A stretch of DNA of 12,093 bases from Alphaproteobacteria bacterium. Lineage in GTDB: Bacteria; Pseudomonadota; Alphaproteobacteria; BOG-932; Roseiterribacteraceae. Location: positions 1 through 12,093 of the forward strand of contig CAJCJC010000300.1 in assembly GCA_903970575.1 (NCBI GenBank), read 5' to 3'. Shown one piece after another: positions 6,337 to 12,093 of the stretch (the first letter of the stretch is position 1; each line of letters opens with the position of its first letter). The position numbers and the translations under genes were made by a program. The notes under the pieces were generated by a model. That model did no database searches, was not told the origin of the DNA, and was given only the letters and a program-made list of their open reading frames with translations.

Positions 6337-7380
6337 ATGAATCGTCAGGTGCTCTTGCGAAACGCCGTCACGGCGGTTCCGGTCGAGGCGGATTTCGAGG
6401 TCGTGGACGCACCCATGCCGCAGGCAGGCGCGGGGCAGGTCCTGATTCGCACCCTTCTCCTGTCGCTCGATCCGTATATGGGCTCCGCGATCAAGTCCCG
6501 GCATATGTCCGCCGGGGTCAAGCCGGGCGACCTTATGCCGGGTGAGGCGCTGGGCGTCGTCACGGAATCTCGGCATCCTGATTTCGCGGAGGGCGATATC
6601 GTTACCTCGCGCGCCGGCTGGCAGGCTTATTCGGTCGCCGATGCGCCGACGCCCTTGCTGACCGGCATGGCCGCGGCTTTGTCGCCGGCCGCCACCAAGC
6701 TGGCGCCCGATGGCCGCGTTCCGCTCTCCGCTTATCTGGGCGTGCTCGGCATGCCGGGTCTCACAGCCTATGGCGGCACGGTCGACCTTCTATCGCCGCG
6801 CCCCGGCGAAACATTGGTGGTGTCCGCCGCGACAGGCCCTGTCGGCTCCACCGTTGGGCAAATCGCCCGCAACATGGGCGCGCGGGTGGTGGGCATCGCG
6901 GGGTCGGACGAGAAATGCGCCTATGCCGTCGACCGCTTGGGATTCGCCGCCTGCGTCAATTACAAGAACGCGGCTTGGCCCGACGCCCTGGCCGATGCCT
7001 GCCCCGATGGCGTCGATTGCTATTTCGATAATGTCGGCGGCGGCATCCTTCAGGGCGTCATGGGAAGGCTCGCCATGCATGCGCGCATCGTCCTTTGCGG
7101 CGCGATGGAGCAATATAACAGCCCGACCGTTCTGCCGGGACCCAATCTTGGCCCCATCGTCGGCAAGCGCGCGACCATCAAAGGCCTCGTGGTCTACGAT
7201 TTCTGGGATCGCATGCCGCACTGGCGCCGCATCGCGACGGACTGGATCGCGTCGGGCCGCCTGACCTTCAAGGAAGATCGGGTCGAGGGTCTCGACGCCG
7301 CGCCCGCCTTGTTCGCCCGGTTGATGAGCGGCCGGAATTTCGGCAAGGCGCTGGTCGCGGTGGCCCCGGATCAGGCCTGA
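6337..7380 (+). CDS. NADP-dependent oxidoreductase, zinc-free MDR family (CurA / leukotriene B4 12-HDH type)
   Basis: 347 aa, the usual length for this medium-chain reductase group, which reduces activated C=C bonds (enones, 15-oxoprostaglandins, curcumin) with NADPH. Visible motifs: LLLSLDPYMGSAI (40-52), a signature of the LTB4DH/CurA branch; LGMPGLTAYGGTVDLL (137-152); AATGPVGSTVGQIAR (164-178), the nucleotide-binding turn; GIAGSDEKC (186-194), the cofactor-selecting loop; DCYFDNVGG in the 220s-230s; and RATIKGLVVYD near 270-280. No zinc ligand pattern is present. The actual substrate cannot be inferred. The ATG follows GAAGAGA at a suitable distance. It is divergent from cofE and shares its last 10 bp with the convergent amidohydrolase gene. 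It is not an F420-dependent fold, despite its position beside F420 genes. Confidence 0.9.
   Translation: MNRQVLLRNAVTAVPVEADFEVVDAPMPQAGAGQVLIRTLLLSLDPYMGSAIKSRHMSAGVKPGDLMPGEALGVVTESRHPDFAEGDIVTSRAGWQAYSVADAPTPLLTGMAAALSPAATKLAPDGRVPLSAYLGVLGMPGLTAYGGTVDLLSPRPGETLVVSAATGPVGSTVGQIARNMGARVVGIAGSDEKCAYAVDRLGFAACVNYKNAAWPDALADACPDGVDCYFDNVGGGILQGVMGRLAMHARIVLCGAMEQYNSPTVLPGPNLGPIVGKRATIKGLVVYDFWDRMPHWRRIATDWIASGRLTFKEDRVEGLDAAPALFARLMSGRNFGKALVAVAPDQA
7371..7380. other. Palindromic shared stop region of two convergent genes
   Basis: TCAGGCCTGA is its own reverse complement. It supplies Gln-Ala-stop to the oxidoreductase on the plus strand and to the amidohydrolase on the minus strand, so both proteins end in QA. 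There is no space for a terminator between the two genes. Confidence 0.9.
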
Positions 7381-8726
7381 CGCGGCAAATACCGCCCATG
7401 GCCGCCCGGGCCGACGATAACGCCATCGCGCATCACCGGTAGGCCGCGCACGATGGTCTCGACCGGCCAGCCCTTGAACGACCAGCCATCGTAAAGGCTG
7501 TAATCCGAATAGGAGCCGAGTTCCTCCGCCCGCACGACCCGGTCCCGCTCCAGATCGACGAGCGTCAGGTCCGCGTCCATTCCCATCGCGATCCGGCCTT
7601 TATCCGGCAGGCCGAAAATCGCCGCCGGCGCCAGGCACAGCAACTCCGCGATCCGGGTCAACGATAGCCGTCCTTGGTGATACCCCTGATCGAGCAGCAC
7701 CGGTAAAATCGTCGCCGTCCCGGGGAAGCCCTGGGACGCCTGCCAGATTGGCTTTTCCTTGGTCGCTCGCTTGCGCGGCACGTGGTCCGACGCGACCACG
7801 TCGATCGATCCATCCGCCAAACCTTCCCACAGGGCGTCGACGTCGTCCGCGGTGCGGAACGGCGGGTTGGCCTTGCCGATGCCGCCAATATCGCTGTCCA
7901 GCGTGTGGGTCAAATAATGCGGGCAGGTCTCCACGAAGATGTTGTCGTACCGATCCCGCCAGCGCCGCACCTCGTCCAGCGCCATCCGGCTGCTGAGATG
8001 CGGGATGTAGATCTTGGCCCCCAGATGCTCCGCGAACATCATGGCGCGAACGCAGCTTTCGGCTTCGGTGAAGGCGGGTTTGGAGAGGCACCAATCCCTC
8101 AGCGTGTTCTTGCCGGCCGCCTGCGCCTCGCGGCGAAACCGGTTCACAAGCTCGATATTCTCGGTATGCAGCACGATCGTCACATCGCCCAGCGACGCCG
8201 CCTTTTCCAACAGCGCGTAAAGATACCCGTCATCGGTGCCGTCCAGCCCCAGATAGCGGCCTTCCTCGCCTTTGAAATTCATGAAATATTTAAAAGACGT
8301 AACGCCGTATTCGCGAACATATTCATCCAGCTCGTCGATGTGCGCTTCGCTGGCCGTGCTGAAATGAAAGCCGAAATCGACATGCGCGCGGGGCTCGGCC
8401 AGCGCCAGTTCCCGTTCGAACACGCCGCCATACGGCTCGTTGTTGAGGAAATAGCCCAATACCGTGGTAAAGCCGCCCTGCGCCGCATACACGGTCTCGG
8501 TCGTGTATTCCGTGACCGGCTCGCCAAATCCGAAATGGACATGGGCGTCGATCAGCCCCGGAAAAACATGCCGTCCAGAGGCCTCGGTAACTTCCCGCGC
8601 GGCCAACTCCACCCCCGGCGCCATCAGGGCGGCGATCTTCCCCTCGACGATCCCGATATCCAAGGGAATTTCGCCGATCGCGGGGTCGACGACGATTCCG
8701 TTGCGAATGAGCCTATCAAACAGCAT
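7371..8726 (-). CDS. Dihydropyrimidinase / hydantoinase-type amidohydrolase
   Basis: 451 aa, cyclic-amide hydrolase with a TIM-barrel and an N-terminal beta-sandwich part. The complete binuclear metal set of the hydantoinase/dihydropyrimidinase group is visible: His62 and His64 (DAHVHF), Lys146 (SFKYFMNFKG, the carboxylated lysine), His187 (LHTEN), His243 (PHLSS) and Asp314 (ASDHVPR). NPPFRTADDVDALW (287-300) is also typical. It would open a hydantoin, dihydropyrimidine or similar cyclic imide to an N-carbamoyl acid; the exact substrate is unknown. ATG 8726 has GAGGA 8 nt upstream. The divergent cysteine hydrolase starts 43 bp away and is a candidate for the next step (removal of the carbamoyl group). 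Dihydroorotase or allantoinase are less likely alternatives. Confidence 0.88.
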   Translation of the reverse strand: MLFDRLIRNGIVVDPAIGEIPLDIGIVEGKIAALMAPGVELAAREVTEASGRHVFPGLIDAHVHFGFGEPVTEYTTETVYAAQGGFTTVLGYFLNNEPYGGVFERELALAEPRAHVDFGFHFSTASEAHIDELDEYVREYGVTSFKYFMNFKGEEGRYLGLDGTDDGYLYALLEKAASLGDVTIVLHTENIELVNRFRREAQAAGKNTLRDWCLSKPAFTEAESCVRAMMFAEHLGAKIYIPHLSSRMALDEVRRWRDRYDNIFVETCPHYLTHTLDSDIGGIGKANPPFRTADDVDALWEGLADGSIDVVASDHVPRKRATKEKPIWQASQGFPGTATILPVLLDQGYHQGRLSLTRIAELLCLAPAAIFGLPDKGRIAMGMDADLTLVDLERDRVVRAEELGSYSDYSLYDGWSFKGWPVETIVRGLPVMRDGVIVGPGGHGRYLPRQA

Positions 8727-8769
8727 ATCGTAGTCCTCGGCTTGTTCATCCGTTTATGAGAGTTTTGCC

Positions 8770-9441
8770 ATGACGCGTCCATGGGACGGCATCGTGCCCG
8801 ACGAAGATATAAGGCGTTACGAGGCGGCCGGTTTCGGTCGCCCCACCGGTTTCGGCGAACGCCCAGCGCTCCTGATCATCGATGTTCAGTACCGCACGGT
8901 CGGCACGGTCAGACAGCCCTATTGGGAGGCGTTGGCCGAGTTCAAGACCAGTTGCGGCGATGCCGGCTGGGACGCGGTCGACCGTATCGCGCCGCTGCTC
9001 GCCGGTTTCCGCGCCGCTGGCCATCCGGTGCTGTATCCCCATGTCGCGCCCAAGATGGGATACGATTCCGGCCGGCTGGGTCAAAAAGTGCCTGCGATCA
9101 TGAACATAGCCGAACGCGGCTATGATTTCGTGGAGGAGATCAAGCCGGTCGATGGCGACATCCTCATCCCCAAGAAGCATCCCAGCGCCTTTTTCGCCAC
9201 GCCGCTCGCGAGCTATCTGATCGACCTCAAGGTCGACACGCTCGTGGTGACCGGATGCAGCACCAGCGGCTGCGTGCGGGGCACGGTCGTCGATGGCTTC
9301 GCCTATAATTTCCGCGTCACCGTGCCCGAGGAATGCGTGTTCGACCGCAGCCAGACGGCCCACGCCGTCAACCTGTTCGACATGGCCTATAAATACGCTG
9401 ACGTGCGCCCGGTCGCCGAGGTGATGGCGTTGATCCGCTAA
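8770..9441 (+). CDS. Isochorismatase-like cysteine hydrolase (N-carbamoylsarcosine amidase type)
   Basis: 223 aa with the Asp-Lys-Cys triad of the family: Asp38 (LLIIDVQ), Lys135 (PKKHPSAFFATPL) and Cys168 (TGCSTSGCVRGTVVDG). The long N-terminal segment before the first strand and the CSTSGCVRGTVVDGF block are like N-carbamoylsarcosine amidohydrolase rather than nicotinamidase or the PhzD isochorismatases, which lack the cysteine. The expected reaction is hydrolysis of an N-carbamoyl or amide bond, releasing CO2 and ammonia (family knowledge; substrate inferred). The gene diverges from the hydantoinase-type gene with 43 bp between starts and ends in a 4-bp overlap (CTAA) with the convergent SDR gene. 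GAGAG lies 7 nt before the ATG. Confidence 0.88.
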   Translation: MTRPWDGIVPDEDIRRYEAAGFGRPTGFGERPALLIIDVQYRTVGTVRQPYWEALAEFKTSCGDAGWDAVDRIAPLLAGFRAAGHPVLYPHVAPKMGYDSGRLGQKVPAIMNIAERGYDFVEEIKPVDGDILIPKKHPSAFFATPLASYLIDLKVDTLVVTGCSTSGCVRGTVVDGFAYNFRVTVPEECVFDRSQTAHAVNLFDMAYKYADVRPVAEVMALIR

Positions 9442-10289
9442 AAGATCAGGCCCTTATCCGCGATCACCGGCATATTGGTCCACTGGCCGGCCGGCGTGCG
9501 ATACCAGCCAGCCGCCGCCAGCGCGCCGCCATCCATATGGATCGTCGTGCCGGTGACCCAGGCGGACAGATCGCTCGCCAGGAAAATCGCGCAACCGGCC
9601 GCGTCCCTAGGTACGCCGAACCGGCCCAGCGGGATCCAACGTTCCGTATGGTCGCGATATTTGGGGTTGGTCCAGTTGGTCACCTGAACCTGCTCGGTAT
9701 CGGTCGTCTCCGGCGCGATGGTATTCACCCGGATGCCTTCGCGTCCCAGCTCCACCGCGAGGCTCTGCGTGAAGCCGGTGATCGCCGCCTTGAACGCGCC
9801 ATAGACCACGCCGCCCGGAATGCCGCGAAAGCCCTCGATCGACGAAACATTGATGATGCTGCCGCCACGCCTGGATGAATCGGCGCTGGATTTTCGCATC
9901 AGCGGCAGCATCGCGTGCGTCACGATGAACATATGCTTCAGATTAACCTGATACAGAATATCCCATTGCTCCGGGGTCGAATTGGCGAAAGGCCCCACGA
10001 TCCCCATGAAATCGCCCACGTTGTTGACCAGGATGTCCAACCCGCCGAAACGGTCGGCGATTTTGCCGGCCAGCGCGGCCACTTGGCCCGCGTCGCGCAC
10101 GTCGACGACCTCGACCAGATTGTCGACCTTCGCGTCATCCAGCGCCACTCGCACCGCCTCGGCCCGCGCCGGATCGATCTCGGCCACGATCACCCGCACG
10201 CCCTGCCCTCCGAACGCCTCCGCGATGGCTCGCCCCATGCCAGCCCCGCCGCCGGTAACCAGCGCGATTTTCCCCTCGAGATTGAGCAT
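9438..10289 (-). CDS. Classical short-chain dehydrogenase/reductase
   Basis: 283 aa. Complete classical SDR motif set: TGGGAGMG (12-19) for the dinucleotide, DVRD (63-66), NNVG (89-92; a variant of NNAG), Asn116, and the catalytic Ser150, Tyr163 and Lys167 (YGAFK). The sequence after the second strand (AEID, with an acidic residue) suggests NAD(H) preference. A C-terminal extension of about 25 residues after the HMDGG motif (WYRTPAGQWTNMP...) is longer than in FabG-like enzymes and resembles SDRs acting on small alcohols or aldehydes in catabolic clusters. The start at 10289 has a strong purine run (GGGGGA) about 5 nt upstream. It converges on the cysteine hydrolase with a 4-bp overlap. The role is probably oxidation or reduction of an intermediate of the neighbouring amide-degradation genes, which is inference. 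Confidence 0.9.
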   Translation of the reverse strand: MLNLEGKIALVTGGGAGMGRAIAEAFGGQGVRVIVAEIDPARAEAVRVALDDAKVDNLVEVVDVRDAGQVAALAGKIADRFGGLDILVNNVGDFMGIVGPFANSTPEQWDILYQVNLKHMFIVTHAMLPLMRKSSADSSRRGGSIINVSSIEGFRGIPGGVVYGAFKAAITGFTQSLAVELGREGIRVNTIAPETTDTEQVQVTNWTNPKYRDHTERWIPLGRFGVPRDAAGCAIFLASDLSAWVTGTTIHMDGGALAAAGWYRTPAGQWTNMPVIADKGLIF

Positions 10290-10446
10290 GACATTCCCCC
10301 AAGAAATTCATTTGCGCTGGCTTATCGCCTCAGCCAAGACCGCGCGAGAATTCAAGGCGTTCTGGCGCGTTTACGCAAGGCGTGCGTCGAAGTGAGGCCG
10401 TCAGGTTTGTGCCTCTGATCTCTCGCCGCTACGAGATGCATGGCCC

Positions 10447-10495
10447 GCTTGTAGTACTGCAAGCGATTTCGATATCATAGAAACGAGATGATATC
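10447..10495 (+). promoter_or_regulatory. Operator/promoter region of the toxin-antitoxin operon with two palindromes
   Basis: GATATCAT (10471-10478) and ATGATATC (10488-10495) form a perfect 8-bp inverted repeat with a 9-nt spacer. Six bases upstream, 10447-10464 is an 18-bp palindrome with one mismatched base pair (GCTTG..AGTACT..CAAGC). TTGTAG (10449-10454) and TATCAT (10473-10478), 18 nt apart, could be -35 and -10, so a bound repressor would cover the promoter. FitA/FitB of Neisseria is known to bind an inverted repeat upstream of its own operon. The second repeat is followed by T5 but is too AT-rich to be a convincing terminator. Confidence 0.5.
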
Positions 10496-10511
10496 TTTTT
10501 AAGGGCGCTCG

Positions 10512-10784
10512 ATGGCCAGTCTCCTTGTCAGAAATATCGACGAAAACGTAAAGGCCCGGCTGCGCATTCGAGCGGCGGAACGTGGGCGGTCGATGGAGGA
10601 TGAGGTCCGCCGCATTCTCAAGGACGCCCTTGACGGTGATCCGCCCCAAAACATGGCGGATCTGGCGCTCGCGATATTCGGACCGAAAAATGGCATTGAA
10701 CTGGAGCCGCCGCCGCCGATGGAGACGCGCGACCCACCCCAATTCGATTCCGCCGAATTTGATCGGGCCGAATTTGATCGGTGA
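10512..10784 (+). CDS. fitA: FitA-like ribbon-helix-helix antitoxin
   Basis: 90 aa. The N-terminal ribbon-helix-helix DNA-binding domain is SLLVRNIDENVKARLRIRAA followed by ERGRSMEDEVRRILKDAL (to residue 40), which is close to FitA. The linker NMADLALAIFG and the segment ELEPPPPMETRDPPQFD are the usual neutralising tail that wraps into the PIN toxin. The protein then has an unusual extra tail, AEFDR twice, encoded by a 15-bp tandem repeat. AAGGG lies 7 nt before the ATG. The TGA overlaps the toxin ATG by one base (TGATG), the standard arrangement for coupled type II toxin-antitoxin genes. It is expected to repress its own promoter, best in complex with the toxin. Confidence 0.88.
   Translation: MASLLVRNIDENVKARLRIRAAERGRSMEDEVRRILKDALDGDPPQNMADLALAIFGPKNGIELEPPPPMETRDPPQFDSAEFDRAEFDR
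10752..10781 (+). repeat. 15-bp tandem duplication at the antitoxin C-terminus
   Basis: Two perfect copies of GCCGAATTTGATCGG (10752-10766 and 10767-10781), in frame, each coding Ala-Glu-Phe-Asp-Arg. A partial ancestor (CAATTCGATTCC, coding QFDS) precedes them at 10740-10751. Confidence 0.95.
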
Positions 10785-11176
10785 TGATTATTCTGGACAC
10801 CAATGTTCTCTCGGAATTGATGCGTCCCGCACCCGATCCAGCGATTCTTAATTGGTTCCGCCTCCGCTCCATGCTTGAGCTGGCCACAACAACGATTAAT
10901 ATCGCGGAGATCAAATACGGCCTTGCGCGCCTTCCCGCCGGGCGGCGACGGCGCGAACTGGAACGGGATTTCGCGGGCTATATGCAACGAACCATCGGCG
11001 CCCGAATTTTTGACTTCGATCGTCCGGCGGCGGACGCCTATGGCGAAATCAGGTCCGAACGCGATAAGGCGGGGCGCCGATTGGAGGGCGCGGACGGATT
11101 TATCGCGGCGATCGCCCGGTCGCGCGGCGCCGCCATCGCGACGCGCAACGCCGCCGATTTCGACGGCTGTGCCTGA
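10784..11176 (+). CDS. fitB: FitB/VapC-type PIN-domain toxin, apparently C-terminally truncated by a frameshift
   Basis: 130 aa from the ATG at 10784 (a GTG at 10781 is an alternative). PIN ribonuclease with the acidic site complete: Asp5 (ILDTNVLSE), Glu42 (NIAEIKYG), Asp104 (GADGFIAAIA) and Asp125 (RNAADF). It would cleave RNA unless bound by the antitoxin encoded just upstream. The reading ends DFDGCA-stop. In the +1 frame directly after, the sequence reads L-T-V-I-N-P-W-E-A-T-V-A-L and stops at 11212-11214, which is the usual FitB/VapC ending (GLxVINPWE). A single base missing near 11169-11173 therefore explains the early stop. The active site remains, so the toxin may still be functional; a sequencing error is also possible. 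Confidence 0.87.
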   Translation: MIILDTNVLSELMRPAPDPAILNWFRLRSMLELATTTINIAEIKYGLARLPAGRRRRELERDFAGYMQRTIGARIFDFDRPAADAYGEIRSERDKAGRRLEGADGFIAAIARSRGAAIATRNAADFDGCA

Positions 11177-11552
11177 CCGTCATAAACCCGTGGGAGGCAA
11201 CGGTCGCGCTGTGAGAATCTGCTCGGCCCTGATTTCAACTGAGTGCTCTTTCGTGAGCGCGGTTTTCGCCGCATCAGGCGAGCAAGCGTTCCATCGCGTA
11301 ATTGTGGATCATCTCACCACGTAGCGCGAAGTCGCGCCGCCAAACGAGCGTCCCACGTCCCAGAAAAAAGCGGGAATGTGCGTATGGATAACCCAGTAAA
11401 CCCCGGTTACGAGAAATCACTAAAAACTTGGCGTCTCCGCGCCTTGGCGTTTCAGCCTGCGACCAGCCTCAGCCTAGACTCTCCCCCCATCCCCCACTAG
11501 CTTCCGCCGGACAACAGCCGCGCAAACTCCGATTCTTCGAAGCCGCCAGAAT
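11177..11552. other. 376-bp stretch without a convincing gene
   Basis: The first 38 bp are the out-of-frame remnant of the toxin C-terminus (to 11214). The rest holds only short frames without family features. There is a 14-bp GC palindrome GCGCGA-AG-TCGCGC (11324-11337) and two copies of CTTGGCGT 16 bp apart (11427-11434, 11443-11450). Three CAGCCT copies (from 11453, 11464 and 11470) are followed by a C-rich tract, and there is a G-poor leader before purQ. No clear terminator with a T run, no recognisable promoter and no riboswitch that I know was seen. Confidence 0.6.
11427..11450. repeat. Short direct repeat CTTGGCGT with 16-bp period
   Basis: Two exact copies of CTTGGCGT (11427-11434 and 11443-11450) flank TCTCCGCG. 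The pattern resembles the low-complexity cgc/aag-rich intergenic units scattered in many proteobacterial genomes; its role is unknown. Confidence 0.4.
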
Positions 11553-12093
11553 ATGCAATCCGCGATTATCGTTTTCCCCGGATCGAACCGCGAGCGCGAC
11601 GCCGCCGTCGCGCTCCAACGCGCCACGGGCACGGCGCCGATTCTGGTTTGGCATCGCGAGACCGAGTTTCCGAAGGTCGATCTCATCGTCCTGCCTGGCG
11701 GGTTCTCCTATGGCGATTATCTGCGCTGCGGGGCGATGGCTGCGCAATCCCCCATCCTGCGCGAAGTGAAGGCGCGGGCGGCCAAGGGGGTGGCGATCCT
11801 CGGCATCTGCAACGGCTTCCAGATCTTGGTCGAAAGCGGCCTGCTGCCCGGCGCGCTGCTGCGCAACGCCAGCCTCAAATTCATTTGCAAGCGTGTGGAC
11901 CTTTCGGTCGCGCGGACGGACACGATTTTTACCAGCCGCTATCGGGCGGGGGAGATTATCTCCGTCCCCGTCGCGCATGGCGACGGCAATTATGTCGCCG
12001 ATGCAGAGACGCTCAAGCGGATCGAGGAGGGCGGGCAGGTGGCGTTCCGCTATGTCGGCGCGGTCAACGGCTCGATGAACGACATCGCGGGAA
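11553..12093 (+). CDS. purQ: Phosphoribosylformylglycinamidine synthase subunit PurQ (5' part)
   Basis: 180 codons are present, open at the window edge. PurQ is the glutaminase of the PurLQS FGAM synthase: it frees ammonia from glutamine for PurL in purine synthesis. Visible: the start [21 protein letters not shown], the oxyanion region [17 protein letters not shown] (47-63), the nucleophile Cys86 in GICNGFQIL, and the late [12 protein letters not shown] segment, where the His precedes the region of the catalytic His/Glu. The common GSNC(D)RD motif reads GSNRERD here. ATG 11553 is the only start in frame after the upstream TAG, but no Shine-Dalgarno sequence precedes it. purS, which often sits directly upstream of purQ, is not there. 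Confidence 0.95.
   Translation, partial: MQSAIIVFPGSNRERDAAVALQRATGTAPILVWHRETEFPKVDLIVLPGGFSYGDYLRCGAMAAQSPILREVKARAAKGVAILGICNGFQILVESGLLPGALLRNASLKFICKRVDLSVARTDTIFTSRYRAGEIISVPVAHGDGNYVADAETLKRIEEGGQVAFRYVGAVNGSMNDIAG

Noticed and set aside
7782..8759. Long plus-strand open frame (325 codons) opposite the hydantoinase-type gene
   Set aside because: Antisense shadow caused by high GC; the minus-strand protein carries the full metal-ligand set and the plus frame has no family features.
10288..10395. 35-codon plus frame in the gap upstream of the antitoxin
   Set aside because: No ribosome binding site, no recognisable family, and it begins inside the antisense start of the SDR gene.
11175..11205. 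GACCGT / ACGGTC inverted repeat after the toxin as a terminator
   Set aside because: Loop of 19 nt and no T run; it is also explained by the coding remnant of the toxin C-terminus.
11391..11500. Short plus frame beginning MDNPVNPGYEK before purQ
   Set aside because: Low-complexity end, no ribosome binding site, overlaps the small repeats, and does not resemble PurS.

Overview
The window is dense, GC-rich bacterial chromosome with short intergenic gaps and several overlapping stop/start codons. The gene content points to an alphaproteobacterium. The best marker is FzlA, the glutathione-transferase-fold FtsZ partner of Alphaproteobacteria, with its family C-terminus ending PPPPHYADLDF. OpgH, a short GloA ending PWASMPNTGKW and a FitA/FitB toxin-antitoxin pair are compatible with that class. 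I cannot place it below class level.

Layout. (1) 1-694, plus strand: the last part of an OpgH-like glucan glucosyltransferase, whose TGA overlaps the ATG of gloA (glyoxalase I). (2) 739-1350, minus: a stand-alone SAM methyltransferase with a candidate promoter that would make its mRNA leaderless. (3) 1477-6295, minus: a compact run cofE - nitroreductase - cofD - fzlA - secreted SIMPL-like protein - YeeZ-type SDR. CofE, CofD and the FMN nitroreductase are the late steps of coenzyme F420 biosynthesis. CofE and the nitroreductase correspond to the two halves of actinobacterial FbiB, here as separate overlapping genes. The nitroreductase has no ATG/GTG/TTG at a sensible place and probably starts at ATT behind a good Shine-Dalgarno sequence. 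(4) 6337-7380, plus: a zinc-free NADP-dependent MDR oxidoreductase. It converges on a hydantoinase-type amidohydrolase (7371-8726, minus) through a perfect 10-bp palindrome that supplies both stop codons. (5) 8770-9441, plus: an isochorismatase-fold cysteine hydrolase (N-carbamoylsarcosine amidase type), and 9438-10289, minus: a classical SDR. With the amidohydrolase they look like a small catabolic module that opens a cyclic imide or ureide and removes the carbamoyl group. (6) 10512-11176, plus: FitA/FitB toxin-antitoxin with two palindromes in its promoter. The antitoxin tail carries a 15-bp tandem duplication. The toxin has lost its usual ...VINPWE C-terminus to an apparent 1-nt deletion. 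(7) 11177-11552: 376 bp without a convincing gene. (8) 11553 to the window end, plus: the first 180 codons of purQ, with no purS directly upstream.

Working together: the F420 genes imply that the organism makes this deazaflavin, which is uncommon in Proteobacteria. The early genes (fbiC or cofG/cofH, cofC/fbiD) are not in the window. The surrounding oxidoreductases and hydrolases are the type of accessory genes often found near such loci, but none in this window carries a recognisable F420-binding fold. No tRNA, rRNA, CRISPR array, insertion sequence or phage gene was seen.
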